In this document: positions 44,374-53,337 of the stretch, one piece after another | Numbering within the stretch: the stretch's first letter is position 1 | Layout of the letters: the number at the start of each line of letters is the position of its first letter | Assembly: GCA_963839995.1 (NCBI GenBank) | Contig: CAWIXH010000001.1 | Coordinates: 186,001-250,000, forward strand | Source: CAWIUB01 sp963839995 | Lineage (GTDB): Bacteria; Actinomycetota; Actinomycetes; Mycobacteriales; Jatrophihabitantaceae | DNA length: 64,000 nucleotides | Reading direction: 5' to 3' | The notes under the pieces: generated by a model | What the model saw: the letters and a program-made list of their open reading frames with translations, nothing else | What the model was told of the DNA's origin: nothing | Databases searched by the model: none | Translations under genes and position numbers: made by a program

Positions 44374-45068
44374 GGGGGTCCGGCTTTGTACCCCACGCCG
44401 CGGACGGTGAGCACCACCTCGGGACGCTCCGGATCGCGCTCCACCTTCGACCGCAGGCGCTGCACGTGGACGTTGACGAGCCGCGTGTCAGCGGCGTGCC
44501 GGTAGCCCCAAACTTGCTCCAGCAGCACCTCGCGAGTGAACACCTGCCGTGGCTTGCGGGCGAGCGCCACGAGCAGGTCGAACTCGAGGGGAGTGAGCGC
44601 GATCGCGGCACCGTCGCGGGTGACTTGATGGGCGGGCACGTCGATGCTGACCGGTGAGTCCGGCGGGCCGATCGTCAGGGTCTCGCTGACGACGTCCTCG
44701 TGGTGGCGCAACCGGGCGCGCATGCGCGCGACGAGTTCCTTCGGCTTGAACGGCTTGACCACGTAGTCGTCGGCGCCGGACTCCAGGCCGAGCACGACGT
44801 CGACGGTGTCGCTCTTAGCGGTCAGCATGATGATCGGGGTGCCGCTCTCGGCGCGGATGGCCCGGCAGACGTCCAAGCCGGACAAGCCCGGCAGCATGAG
44901 GTCAAGCAGCACGATCTCCGGCTTTGTCTCGCGGAACAATTGCAGCGCGCGGTTGCCGTCCAGAACGAACGACGGCTCGAAGCCGTCGGCCCGCAGCACG
45001 ATGCCGAGCATCTCGGCCAGTGCGGTGTCGTCGTCGACAACCAGTACGCGCGGTCTCATAGCCACCAT
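44370..45068 (-). CDS. mtrA: response regulator MtrA
   Basis: A 232-residue OmpR/PhoB-family regulator. The receiver has acidic residues DDD at 12-14, phosphoacceptor D56 in LLDLMLPG and Lys in TAKSD. The C-terminal winged helix carries LTPLEFDLLVALARKPRQVF and VNVHVQRLRSKVE, closely resembling mycobacterial MtrA. ATG 45068 (MVAMRPRVLVVDDD) is chosen by analogy to the family start MDTMRQR; ATG 45059 is possible. A 16-bp palindrome lies 49 bases upstream. Confidence 0.96.
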   Translation of the reverse strand: MVAMRPRVLVVDDDTALAEMLGIVLRADGFEPSFVLDGNRALQLFRETKPEIVLLDLMLPGLSGLDVCRAIRAESGTPIIMLTAKSDTVDVVLGLESGADDYVVKPFKPKELVARMRARLRHHEDVVSETLTIGPPDSPVSIDVPAHQVTRDGAAIALTPLEFDLLVALARKPRQVFTREVLLEQVWGYRHAADTRLVNVHVQRLRSKVERDPERPEVVLTVRGVGYKAGPP

Positions 45069-45116
45069 CGTGGCATCTTCCCGCAGGAAATGCCGCGGAC
45101 CGTGCACCGTGGCAGA

Positions 45117-45132
45117 CGGTTCACGTGAACCG
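45117..45132. promoter_or_regulatory. 16-bp perfect palindrome upstream of mtrA
   Basis: CGGTTCACGTGAACCG is a perfect 16-base palindrome centred on CACGTG. It lies between the acyl-ACP desaturase stop (45141) and the mtrA start (45068), in the likely mtrA promoter. On the plus strand ACCGT occurs twice just downstream of it (45100-45110), so several related half-sites are present. It does not resemble the published MtrA box as I recall it, so an unidentified repressor or activator may bind here. A terminator role is less likely because the palindrome has no loop or U-run. Confidence 0.7.
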
Positions 45133-45140
45133 GCGGCGCC

Positions 45141-46091
45141 TTACGTCTGACGGCGGTCCTTGCGGGCGCGCAGCTTCTCCCGCTGCTCGACGAAACGTGC
45201 CGCCTGTGTGTCCAGGCCGGCCATGAAGGTAGCGAGCTCCTCGCGAGCCGGCTCGCCGGCCGGACCCAGGTCGTCGCGCTCGAAGACCCGCCAGAACTTC
45301 AGGATCGGGACAACCACTTCGTCGTGGTGCAGCCGCAGGTCGTAGATGCCGGCCTTGGCGATGGTGACCGAGTTGCGGGTGAAGTCGGGCATCCCGGCGC
45401 CGGGCATCTGGAACCCGACGACCTCGTCGCGAACGGCCTGCATGGTGTCGTCGGGGGCGAGGTCGAACGCGGCGGCGACCAGGTTGCGGTAGAAGACCAT
45501 GTGCAGGTTCTCGTCGATCGAGATCCGCGCCAGCAGCTGCTCGGCGATCGGGTCGCCGGTCGAGCGTCCGGTGTTGCGGTGCGACACCCGGGTAGCCAGC
45601 TCCTGGAAGGACACGTAGGCCACCGCCTGCAGCAGGGTCTTGTCCCCCGACTCGTAGCCCGCGGTCATGTGCGCCATGCGCAGCCGCTCGAGACTCACCG
45701 GGTCGACGCCGCGAGTGACGACCAGGTAGTCGCGGATCGCGATCCCGTGCCGCCCCTCCTCGGCCGTCCAGCGCCCCACCCACTGGCCCCACGCGCCATC
45801 CCGGCCGAACCGGGTGGCGATCTCCCGGTGGTAGGAGGGCAGGTTGTCCTCGGTGAGCAAGTTCACCACCATTGCGGTGCGGGCAACCCGGTCCAGCGGT
45901 GAGTCCTCGGGACGCCAGTCCTCGCCGCCGAGGAACTCGAAGTCCCGGCCGCGGCTCCACGGCACGTAGTCATGCGGCATCCAGTCCTTCGCCAGCCCCA
46001 GGTGACGATTGAGGTTGGCCTCGACGACGGGCTGGAGCTCCTGCAGCATCCGGCTCTGCAGGTCGGTGCCTCGATCGGCGATGGTCGTCAT
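45141..46091 (-). CDS. desA: acyl-ACP desaturase (ferritin-like diiron)
   Basis: A 316-residue soluble diiron desaturase, like DesA1/DesA2 of mycobacteria and plant stearoyl-ACP desaturases. The diiron ligands are visible: LLTEDNLPSYHRE (E,H), TAEEGRHGIAIRDY (E-x-x-H) and SIDENLHMVFYRN (E-x-x-H). It introduces a double bond into acyl chains bound to ACP, supplying unsaturated lipids. It is transcribed in the same direction as mtrA, 72 bases upstream of its start. Confidence 0.92.
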   Translation of the reverse strand: MTTIADRGTDLQSRMLQELQPVVEANLNRHLGLAKDWMPHDYVPWSRGRDFEFLGGEDWRPEDSPLDRVARTAMVVNLLTEDNLPSYHREIATRFGRDGAWGQWVGRWTAEEGRHGIAIRDYLVVTRGVDPVSLERLRMAHMTAGYESGDKTLLQAVAYVSFQELATRVSHRNTGRSTGDPIAEQLLARISIDENLHMVFYRNLVAAAFDLAPDDTMQAVRDEVVGFQMPGAGMPDFTRNSVTIAKAGIYDLRLHHDEVVVPILKFWRVFERDDLGPAGEPAREELATFMAGLDTQAARFVEQREKLRARKDRRQT

Positions 46092-46129
46092 GGACCCCAG
46101 GGTACCTACGGTTGCGTAGGTTGGGGCTG

Positions 46130-46411
46130 TCAGCCGCCGGCGACGGACGGCAGCACGAGCACCTCGGCGCCCTCGCCGACGACTGCCTGCGCGCCGCCGA
46201 TGGCTCGGACGTCCTGCCCGTCGACGTACACGTTGACGTAGCGGCGAAGCGCGCCCTGCTCGTCGCGGATGCGCCGGCCGAGCGCGGGGTAGTCCGCCGC
46301 GACCGCGTCAAGTACCTCGGCCAGCGAGCCAGCTGGGCAGTTCAGCTCGATCGTCTTGCCTCCACCGACCAGCGGGCGCAGCGCACCGGGCAGCGACAGC
46401 CGCACGCTCAT
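46130..46411 (-). CDS. ThiS/MoaD ubiquitin-like sulfur carrier
   Basis: A 93-residue beta-grasp sulfur carrier ending in the Gly-Gly of VLPSVAGG, the site of C-terminal thiocarboxylation. The family shape is visible in SVRLSLPGALRPLVGGGKTI and RRYVNVYVDGQDVRAIGG. ATG 46411 overlaps the propeller gene stop (ATGA), which decides the start. Carriers of this type feed cysteine, molybdopterin or other sulfur pathways; without a neighbouring E1-like or synthase gene I cannot choose. Pairing of an Asp-box propeller with such a carrier is seen in other actinobacteria. Confidence 0.85.
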   Translation of the reverse strand: MSVRLSLPGALRPLVGGGKTIELNCPAGSLAEVLDAVAADYPALGRRIRDEQGALRRYVNVYVDGQDVRAIGGAQAVVGEGAEVLVLPSVAGG

Positions 46412-47496
46412 CCGACAGTGGCCGCGCGTACGCACAGCACGTCAGGCAGGTGCGCGGCGACCAGCGACCAGTGGTCGCCCTCGTCCGGACTGGCATAGAC
46501 CTCGCCGTTGCGGGTGCCGAAATAGACACCGGCTGGGTCGGCGTCATCGGCGCACATCGCGTCACGCAGCACGATGCCGTAGTGGTCGTGTTGCGGCAGC
46601 CCGTCACTGAGAGCGGCCCACGTGTCGCCCGCGTTCTCGGTGCGGTACACCCGGCAGGCGTGATCCGGCGGCACCCGGGCACCGTCGGAAGCCACCGGGA
46701 AGTTGTATGCCACTGCACCGTGGTGCGGGTGAGCCACCATCGCGAATCCGAAGTCCGACGGCAGCCCGTCGGCGATGGACGTCCAGCTGGCTGCGCCGTC
46801 GTCGCTGCGATAGACCCCGAGGTGGTTCTGCAGGAACAGCTGCTGTGGGTTGACGGCATCACGTGCGACTTTGTGCACACACTGCCCGAACTGCGGGTAC
46901 GGGTCGGGCAGGAACCGCGCGCTGACGCCCTTGTTGGACGGCTGCCAGCTGCCGCCAGCGTCGCTCGTGACGTACACGCCGCCGGTCGACATGGCGACTG
47001 CGACCTGCTGCGCATCGGCCGGGTGGGGCAGCATGGTGTGGATTGCCTGCCCGCCGAAGCCGGCGCCCCACTTCGGTCGGTGCGGGTGGTCCCACAGCGG
47101 GCGCACGAGCGCGAAGTGCTCGCCGCCGTCCTCGGAGCGGAACAGCGCGCTCGGTTCGCTGCCGGCCCAGACCACACCCGGCTCCGCCGCGGACGGTTGC
47201 AGCGCCCAGACGCGGGTGAGCGCCGCGCCCGTTTCCGCCGGGAACGTGATCGCGCCGTGGTCCGGCTCCTGCCAGCTCGCGCCCAGGTCGTCGCTGTGGA
47301 AGACCGAGGGCCCCCAGTGCTCGCTGTCGGCGCCGACCAGCAGCCGCGGGGCCGCACCACGTGTGTCGATGGAGATCGCATAGATCGCGTTCATCGGGAA
47401 CTGCAGCGCGGACAGCTGCCAACTCGCCCGCCGGGCGTCGCTACGTGCCAGGAGAAGCCCCTTGCGGGTGCCGAGTGCCAGCAAGACATCAGTCAT
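46408..47496 (-). CDS. Asp-box (BNR) beta-propeller protein
   Basis: A 362-residue protein with six S/T-x-D-x-G-x-x-W-type Asp boxes: SDDLGASW, SEDGGEHF, SDAGGSW, SDDGAASW, TENAGDTW and SPDEGDHW. They are spaced as in six-bladed sialidase-like propellers. The catalytic Arg triad of sialidases is not evident, and there is no signal peptide, so it is a cytoplasmic propeller of unknown activity, often annotated as glycosyl hydrolase or exo-alpha-sialidase. It is coupled to the ThiS/MoaD gene by a 4-base overlap. Confidence 0.87.
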   Translation of the reverse strand: MTDVLLALGTRKGLLLARSDARRASWQLSALQFPMNAIYAISIDTRGAAPRLLVGADSEHWGPSVFHSDDLGASWQEPDHGAITFPAETGAALTRVWALQPSAAEPGVVWAGSEPSALFRSEDGGEHFALVRPLWDHPHRPKWGAGFGGQAIHTMLPHPADAQQVAVAMSTGGVYVTSDAGGSWQPSNKGVSARFLPDPYPQFGQCVHKVARDAVNPQQLFLQNHLGVYRSDDGAASWTSIADGLPSDFGFAMVAHPHHGAVAYNFPVASDGARVPPDHACRVYRTENAGDTWAALSDGLPQHDHYGIVLRDAMCADDADPAGVYFGTRNGEVYASPDEGDHWSLVAAHLPDVLCVRAATVG

Positions 47497-47550
47497 GCCG
47501 GACAGCCTGGCACCGTCCTACGACAGCGGGCCAGCCCCATCACCGGCAAA

Positions 47551-47594
47551 TTGTTCGACCCCCGGCGCCGTCAGGCACGCCGGGGGTCGAACAA
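47551..47594 (-). terminator. strong terminator downstream of ahcY
   Basis: TTGTTCGACCCCCGGCG (47551-47567) and its exact complement CGCCGGGGGTCGAACAA (47578-47594) form a perfect 17-bp stem with a 10-base loop. On the minus strand it lies 35 bases after the ahcY stop and is followed by AATTTGCC, a short U-tract. It separates ahcY from the Asp-box propeller gene. Confidence 0.8.
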
Positions 47595-47628
47595 GTCGCA
47601 CAAAGGCAAGTCGTGAGAGCAGCGCGAC

Positions 47629-49113
<1,485 letters not shown>

Positions 49114-49572
49114 ATTCTCTCCTAGCTTCTCGGGATGGGGATTCTCGTTTGGCGCGAAACTGTCATAGAGGCCGCCTTCGGCGGCAGTGCCTGTATAGGC
49201 GCCTGGACCGACGGTCGGCGCGCCGCCTTCGGCGGCCAGGCGACGGTAGATGCCCGCCTCGGGAGGTGCTGCTGCTCGATGGATCGGCCCGAACCACTCG
49301 TCGATCGCCCTGGCCAGCTGCGCATCGGTGCGCATCCGTAGTTCGAAGGCGATGTCGGTGATACCGAGGTCGTACTCGGCCAGCAGATCGCGCAGCCGTT
49401 GTAGCCGCTCGATCTGGCGTGGCCCGTAGTGCCGGTGCCCGCCCGCAGTGCGCAGTGCGGTCACCAGGCCGGCCTGCTCCAGGTAACGCAACATTCGCTG
49501 CGACCAGCCGGTAGCGTCGGCTGCCTGCTGCATCGTCAGCGACTTCATCGCCGCAGACCCTACCATGGTCAT
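49114..49572 (-). CDS. MerR-family DNA-binding module in frame with ahcY
   Basis: The N-terminal 153 codons of an open frame that continues without a stop into ahcY (full span 47629-49572). Residues 11-95 form a MerR-type winged helix: LTMQQAADATGWSQRMLRYL, EQAGLVTALRTAGGHRHYGP and QIERLQRLRDLLAEYDLGIT. A linker with two AAEGG repeats follows. ATG 49572 is preceded by TAATCT 7 bases upstream, suggesting a leaderless start; ATG 49548 is possible. Ribosomes starting here must continue into AhcY, giving a fusion, unless translation restarts at GTG 49113. A role as an ahcY autoregulator is inferred from position only. Confidence 0.8.
49171..49236. repeat. two identical 15-base hairpin words in the MerR-AhcY linker
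   Basis: GCCGCCTTCGGCGGC occurs at 49171-49185 and 49222-49236. Each is a perfect 6-bp stem with a 3-base loop, and on the minus strand each encodes part of an AAEGG peptide repeat. In RNA they could form tight hairpins between the MerR module and the ahcY ribosome site. They may explain how the linker arose, through insertion of a repeat element that removed a stop codon. Confidence 0.8.
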
Positions 49573-49624
49573 GTCAGATTATCTGGGAGAGGCAGTGTCG
49601 CGCCGACGCGTCATCCGTCGTCAC

Positions 49625-50833
49625 TCAGGGCGCGGACCGGCTCAAATGGCCTGTAGTGGCGCGGAAGAGGGTGCCTTTCCCGGCAACCTTGCATGGTTGG
49701 CCTGCAGCCACGAAGACCGCATGACCGCGGGACAGCACGACGTAGCCGGCACCCGAAGTCACCTCGGCGCTACCGTCGGTGCAGAGCAGGATCTGCGGGC
49801 CCGCCGCGGTGATCTCGACCGGGCCGTCGACCGCGACGAGGCCGAGCGCGAGGTCCGGCACCGGCGTCTGGAAGGCCCGCTCCCCCGCCACGCCGGGCCG
49901 GGACGGGCAGCGCGGCTCGGGTAGCGGGGCGAAGTCGGTGATCCGCAGCAGTTCCGGAACGTCGACGTGCTTGGGCGTCAGGCCGCAGCGTAGGACATTG
50001 TCGCTGTTCGCCATGAGCTCGACGCCGACGCCACGCAGGTAGGCGTGGACATTCCCGGCGCCGAGGAAGATCGCCTCACCGGGTTCCAGGTGCACGGCGT
50101 TGAGCAGCAGCGTCAGCACGACGCCGATATCGCCTGGGGCGTCGGCGGCCGCCAGCACCGCAAAGGCGGCCTCGCGTGACCATGCGCCACGCGCAGCGGC
50201 CATTCGCCGACACGCCTGGATCACCGGTTCGCAGAGTGCGGCTCGCCCAGGACGGTCCAGCTCGAGCAGTCTCGTGAACGCCGCGCGCAGACCGTCCGGC
50301 CGAGCGAGCAGTTCCCCATATGGGGCCAGCTCGGCCACGTCGAGCGCATTGATCAACCGGAGCGTCTGGTCCACTGGACGGAACCCGCACAGCGTGTCGA
50401 ACTCGGTGAGCGCGCAGAGCAGCTCCGGCTTGTGGTTGGCGTCCTTGTAGTTGCGCTCGCTCGCCTCACGGGGCACACCGCGGGCCTCCTCGGCCGCGAA
50501 CCCGGCCCTGGCCTGTGCCAGATCCGGATGTACTTGCATCGACAGTGCCGCCGCCGGCGCGAGCACCTTGAGCAGGAAGGGCAAGTGAGGGCCGAATCGC
50601 TCGACGACGTCCGGCCCGAGCAGCCCGACCGGGTCCCGCGCGATCAGTTCGTCAAGCGTCGCTTCGTGATCGGGTGCGCGGGCCGGATCGTCCCGATGGG
50701 CCCCCAGCCAAAGCTCGGCCGCGGGCTCGCCCGTCGGCTCGATGCCGAGCAGCCCCGGGATCGCGGTAGCAGACCCCCACGCGTACCGGCGGATCACCCC
50801 GTGCAGGGCGATCAGCGGCAGCGTCCCGGGCAC
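49625..50833 (-). CDS. manA: class I mannose-6-phosphate isomerase
   Basis: A 402-residue zinc enzyme interconverting fructose-6-phosphate and mannose-6-phosphate. It begins LIALHGVIRRYAWGSATAIP, with metal-binding blocks LSMQVHPDLAQARAGF and NHKPELLCALTEFDTLCGF, and the later VHLEPGEAIFLGAGNVHAYL. It supplies mannose-1-phosphate synthesis with ManB for mannolipids and GDP-mannose. The order manB, SIS protein, manA matches Rv3257c, Rv3256c and Rv3255c; here a cation transporter is inserted between the SIS gene and manA. Start GTG 50833. Confidence 0.94.
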   Translation of the reverse strand: MPGTLPLIALHGVIRRYAWGSATAIPGLLGIEPTGEPAAELWLGAHRDDPARAPDHEATLDELIARDPVGLLGPDVVERFGPHLPFLLKVLAPAAALSMQVHPDLAQARAGFAAEEARGVPREASERNYKDANHKPELLCALTEFDTLCGFRPVDQTLRLINALDVAELAPYGELLARPDGLRAAFTRLLELDRPGRAALCEPVIQACRRMAAARGAWSREAAFAVLAAADAPGDIGVVLTLLLNAVHLEPGEAIFLGAGNVHAYLRGVGVELMANSDNVLRCGLTPKHVDVPELLRITDFAPLPEPRCPSRPGVAGERAFQTPVPDLALGLVAVDGPVEITAAGPQILLCTDGSAEVTSGAGYVVLSRGHAVFVAAGQPCKVAGKGTLFRATTGHLSRSAP

Positions 50834-50880
50834 GACCGGCCAGCTTAGCCGGTCGCTCGGTCCGACGAAGTTGATGTCGG

Positions 50881-51864
50881 TCAGTCTTCCGAACTGGCCG
50901 GACCTTCGGCGGGTGCGGCGAGGACATCGGGGTCGATCGCGTCAAGGACGTCCCCGGCACCTCGGTCGACATCCGGTTCGAGGTAGATCACCCGCGCCTC
51001 CGGCACCGCCGCGCGCACCCGGGCCTCGGCCGCGTCGATCGCCGCGGCGGCGTCTGCGAGATCCGACGAAGCCGGCATCGCCAGCTTGCCGGCGACCAGC
51101 AGTTCCTCGGGACCGAGGTGCAGCGTGCGCAGATGGATCACCCGATCGATGCCCTGACCGGCAAGGTTCCTGACGATTGCGGCCACCTTGTCCGGCGAGG
51201 CCGCCTCGCCGAGCAGCAGGCTCTTCGTCTCCACGACCAGAATGCAGGCGACGGTGATCAGCAGCAGCCCGATCGCCAGCGTGCCTATGCCGTCCCACCG
51301 CCCGTTGCCGGTGATCTCGGCCAGTGAAACGCCAATCAGCGCGAACGCCAGCCCGATGAGTGCGGCGACGTCCTCGAGCAGGACGACCGGCAGCTCAGGC
51401 ACCTTTGCCCGCCTGATGAACTCGATCCAGTTGCTGTCGCCCTTCAGCGGCTGCGACTCGTGGATCGCCGTTCGCAGCGAGTACGACTCCAGGACGATGG
51501 CTATTGCGAGCACGACGTAGGCCACGATCGGCGAATCCAGCGGATGTGGATGCCAGATCTTCTGCACACCCTCGTAGAGCGCGAACAGGCCGCCTGCCGA
51601 AAACAGCATCAGCGCGACGAGGAAACCGTAGACGTAGCGGTCCCGGCCATACCCGAACGGGTGCGCCGGGGTGGCCGCGCGGCGGGACCGTTTGGCACCA
51701 ACGAGCAGCAGCACCTGATTGCCCGAATCCACGACCGAGTGCACGGCCTCGGCGAGCATCGATGTCGATGTGGTGATCGCGAACGCGATGAACTTGATGA
51801 CGGCGATGCCGAGGTTGGCGCTCAAGGCCGCCAACACCGCCCTGGAACCACCGTGCGAACTCAT
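50881..51864 (-). CDS. cation diffusion facilitator family transporter
   Basis: A 327-residue CDF/ZT antiporter exporting divalent metal cations such as Zn2+, Fe2+ or Mn2+. The N-terminal helices include LAEAVHSVVDSGNQVLLL, whose HxxxD pattern supplies metal ligands, and LLEDVAALIGLAFALIGVSL. The C-terminal part is a cytoplasmic regulatory domain. ATG 51864 gives a family-like start MSSHGGSRAV, but ATG 51894, ten codons upstream, has a better GGAG site. Both ATGs lie in the arms of a 13-bp inverted repeat, so the initiation region may fold as a hairpin. It is located in the man operon. Confidence 0.88.
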   Translation of the reverse strand: MSSHGGSRAVLAALSANLGIAVIKFIAFAITTSTSMLAEAVHSVVDSGNQVLLLVGAKRSRRAATPAHPFGYGRDRYVYGFLVALMLFSAGGLFALYEGVQKIWHPHPLDSPIVAYVVLAIAIVLESYSLRTAIHESQPLKGDSNWIEFIRRAKVPELPVVLLEDVAALIGLAFALIGVSLAEITGNGRWDGIGTLAIGLLLITVACILVVETKSLLLGEAASPDKVAAIVRNLAGQGIDRVIHLRTLHLGPEELLVAGKLAMPASSDLADAAAAIDAAEARVRAAVPEARVIYLEPDVDRGAGDVLDAIDPDVLAAPAEGPASSED

Positions 51865-51897
51865 GTCCGTTCTCGCTCCGCTGCGAACGGACATGAG
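51860..51897. repeat. 13-bp perfect inverted repeat at the cation-transporter start
   Basis: CTCATGTCCGTTC (51860-51872) and GAACGGACATGAG (51885-51897) are perfect complements separated by 12 bases. On the minus strand each arm holds one candidate start codon (51894 and 51864). The mRNA could fold into a hairpin that masks initiation. Immediately upstream (51910-51945) is the start-associated AGCGAGCG repeat. Confidence 0.8.
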
Positions 51898-51940
51898 GCT
51901 CCATGCGCACGATGCCCATTGATTCGCTCGCTGCGCTCGC

Positions 51941-53098
51941 TCATGTCAGTTCCCCGGGTAGTGGCTCGGACGGGTCGATCCCCAGCCCGAAAGCCAGGTA
52001 GGTCGCGGCGAAGTCACCAAACGCAGTTGCCGCCGCGAATCGCACCAGGGCCGGGCCGTCCGGGGCATCGACGTGGGACCACCGCAGTCCGCGCTGGGTT
52101 GCGATGGCGCGCAGCGCCGCTACGGCCTGCCGGGCGGCCACCTCGTCCAGCTGCACTTCGGCGTCGGTCCGCTCGCCGAGCTCCGGGTCGTCGGGGGCTC
52201 CGTCGTCGCCGACGGTGATCAGCCGCGGGCGCGGCGGCGCGTACGCGTCCCGATCGGCGAAGAACCCGGACAGGTCGTCGTCGGCGACGCGGTCCGTCGG
52301 TCCGCCCCGCAGCAACGCCCCCGCGAAGGCGACTCCGTCGGGCAGGCCGACCGACACCGCGCCAACCCCGGCCAGCAGCTGGATGGCCTCGCTGATCAGC
52401 CGGGCGGCTACCCCCGCGAGCGTGCCCGCGCCGGCAACGACGGGTACCGAGTCGGCGAGTTCGATGGCAAGCGACTTGGCCGCGTTGGTGAACGATTCGC
52501 TTGCTGGACGGCACGATTCGGCCGTCCCGTCCAGGGCGTCGGCGACCTCACCGAGCAACCCTGATGGGGCGTTCAGCAGTCCGAGCGCGTCGGCCGCCTG
52601 CAGGAAGGGCGTCAGCACGCTCCACCGCGCCGCGCGCATGTGCAGGTCCGGGCCCAGCTCGCAGACCGGCGCACGGCCGGCTGCCTGTGCGACGGGAGAC
52701 CCGGCCGGCGCGACCACCGCGACGGCCATTCCCCGGTGTTCGGCGAGTTCCGCCAACCGGGCGAGCCGCGGGTTGCGCCCGTCGGTGGAACCCACCAACA
52801 ACGCGTCCGCGGGTCCCGCCCACCTCGGCAGCTCTACGCCGCCCCACGACAGCGTCGGAGCGGCACCGGACGACATCCGCACAATGACCCGGGCGGCGCC
52901 CTTCGCCGGCGCGTCCGCACTGACCAGGACTGCGCGTGGCAGGTCGCCGGTCGCTAACCGGCCAAGTCCCCAGTCGTCGCGCAGTTCGACGCAGCGCCGC
53001 ACCTGGGCGCCCGCGGTGGCGAGCGCCCACAGCAGGCGTCCGGCGTCTCGGGCGGCTAGCAGGTCGGCGTCGTCGAGCAGCAGCTCGTCGAAGGGCAT
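51941..53098 (-). CDS. SIS-domain protein (TobH/PGI-like)
   Basis: A 385-residue protein of the type between manA and manB in mycobacteria (Rv3256c). It has a two-SIS-domain architecture similar to bifunctional phosphoglucose/phosphomannose isomerases, with VELPRWAGPADALLVGSTDG-like and VVAGAGTLAGVAARLISEAI. The Ser/Thr-rich sugar-phosphate loops are less complete than in active isomerases, so activity is uncertain. It probably acts in sugar-phosphate metabolism or its regulation. It starts 12 bases after the Trm112-type gene. Confidence 0.78.
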   Translation of the reverse strand: MPFDELLLDDADLLAARDAGRLLWALATAGAQVRRCVELRDDWGLGRLATGDLPRAVLVSADAPAKGAARVIVRMSSGAAPTLSWGGVELPRWAGPADALLVGSTDGRNPRLARLAELAEHRGMAVAVVAPAGSPVAQAAGRAPVCELGPDLHMRAARWSVLTPFLQAADALGLLNAPSGLLGEVADALDGTAESCRPASESFTNAAKSLAIELADSVPVVAGAGTLAGVAARLISEAIQLLAGVGAVSVGLPDGVAFAGALLRGGPTDRVADDDLSGFFADRDAYAPPRPRLITVGDDGAPDDPELGERTDAEVQLDEVAARQAVAALRAIATQRGLRWSHVDAPDGPALVRFAAATAFGDFAATYLAFGLGIDPSEPLPGELT

Positions 53099-53110
53099 GG
53101 TCGTGGGCGG

Positions 53111-53323
53111 TCAGGAGTCGGGCGAGGCTGCGACGCCGATGCCGTTCGGACCGGGTGTCGCCTCGTCCAGCAGCAGCACCGGGATGCCGTCGCTGATCGG
53201 ATAGCTGGTCAGGCAGTGGGTGCAGATAAGAACCTCCACACCGTCCCGGATCTCCTCGCGCAGGGGCGCGTGGTCGTCGCTCGGGCAGGCGAGCAGCTCG
53301 AGCAGCTCTGCGTCAATGGGCAT
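53111..53323 (-). CDS. Trm112-like zinc-ribbon protein
   Basis: A 70-residue protein beginning MPIDAELLELLACPSDDHAP with a later CTHCLTSYPISDGIPVLL. This is the Trm112/YcaR fold; a zinc-like C...CxxC pattern is visible but one position is not a cysteine, as in many bacterial members. Such proteins can partner methyltransferases or stabilise other enzymes. Its neighbours manB and the SIS protein have 12-14 base gaps, so it is part of the same operon. Confidence 0.85.
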   Translation of the reverse strand: MPIDAELLELLACPSDDHAPLREEIRDGVEVLICTHCLTSYPISDGIPVLLLDEATPGPNGIGVAASPDS

Positions 53324-53337
53324 GTGGTTCCTCCTGA

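Noticed and set aside
45117..45132. Rho-independent terminator for the desaturase gene
   Set aside because: The palindrome has no loop and is not followed by a U-run.
49573..49624. SAH riboswitch before the MerR-ahcY frame
   Set aside because: The gap is only 52 bases and shows no recognisable riboswitch core.
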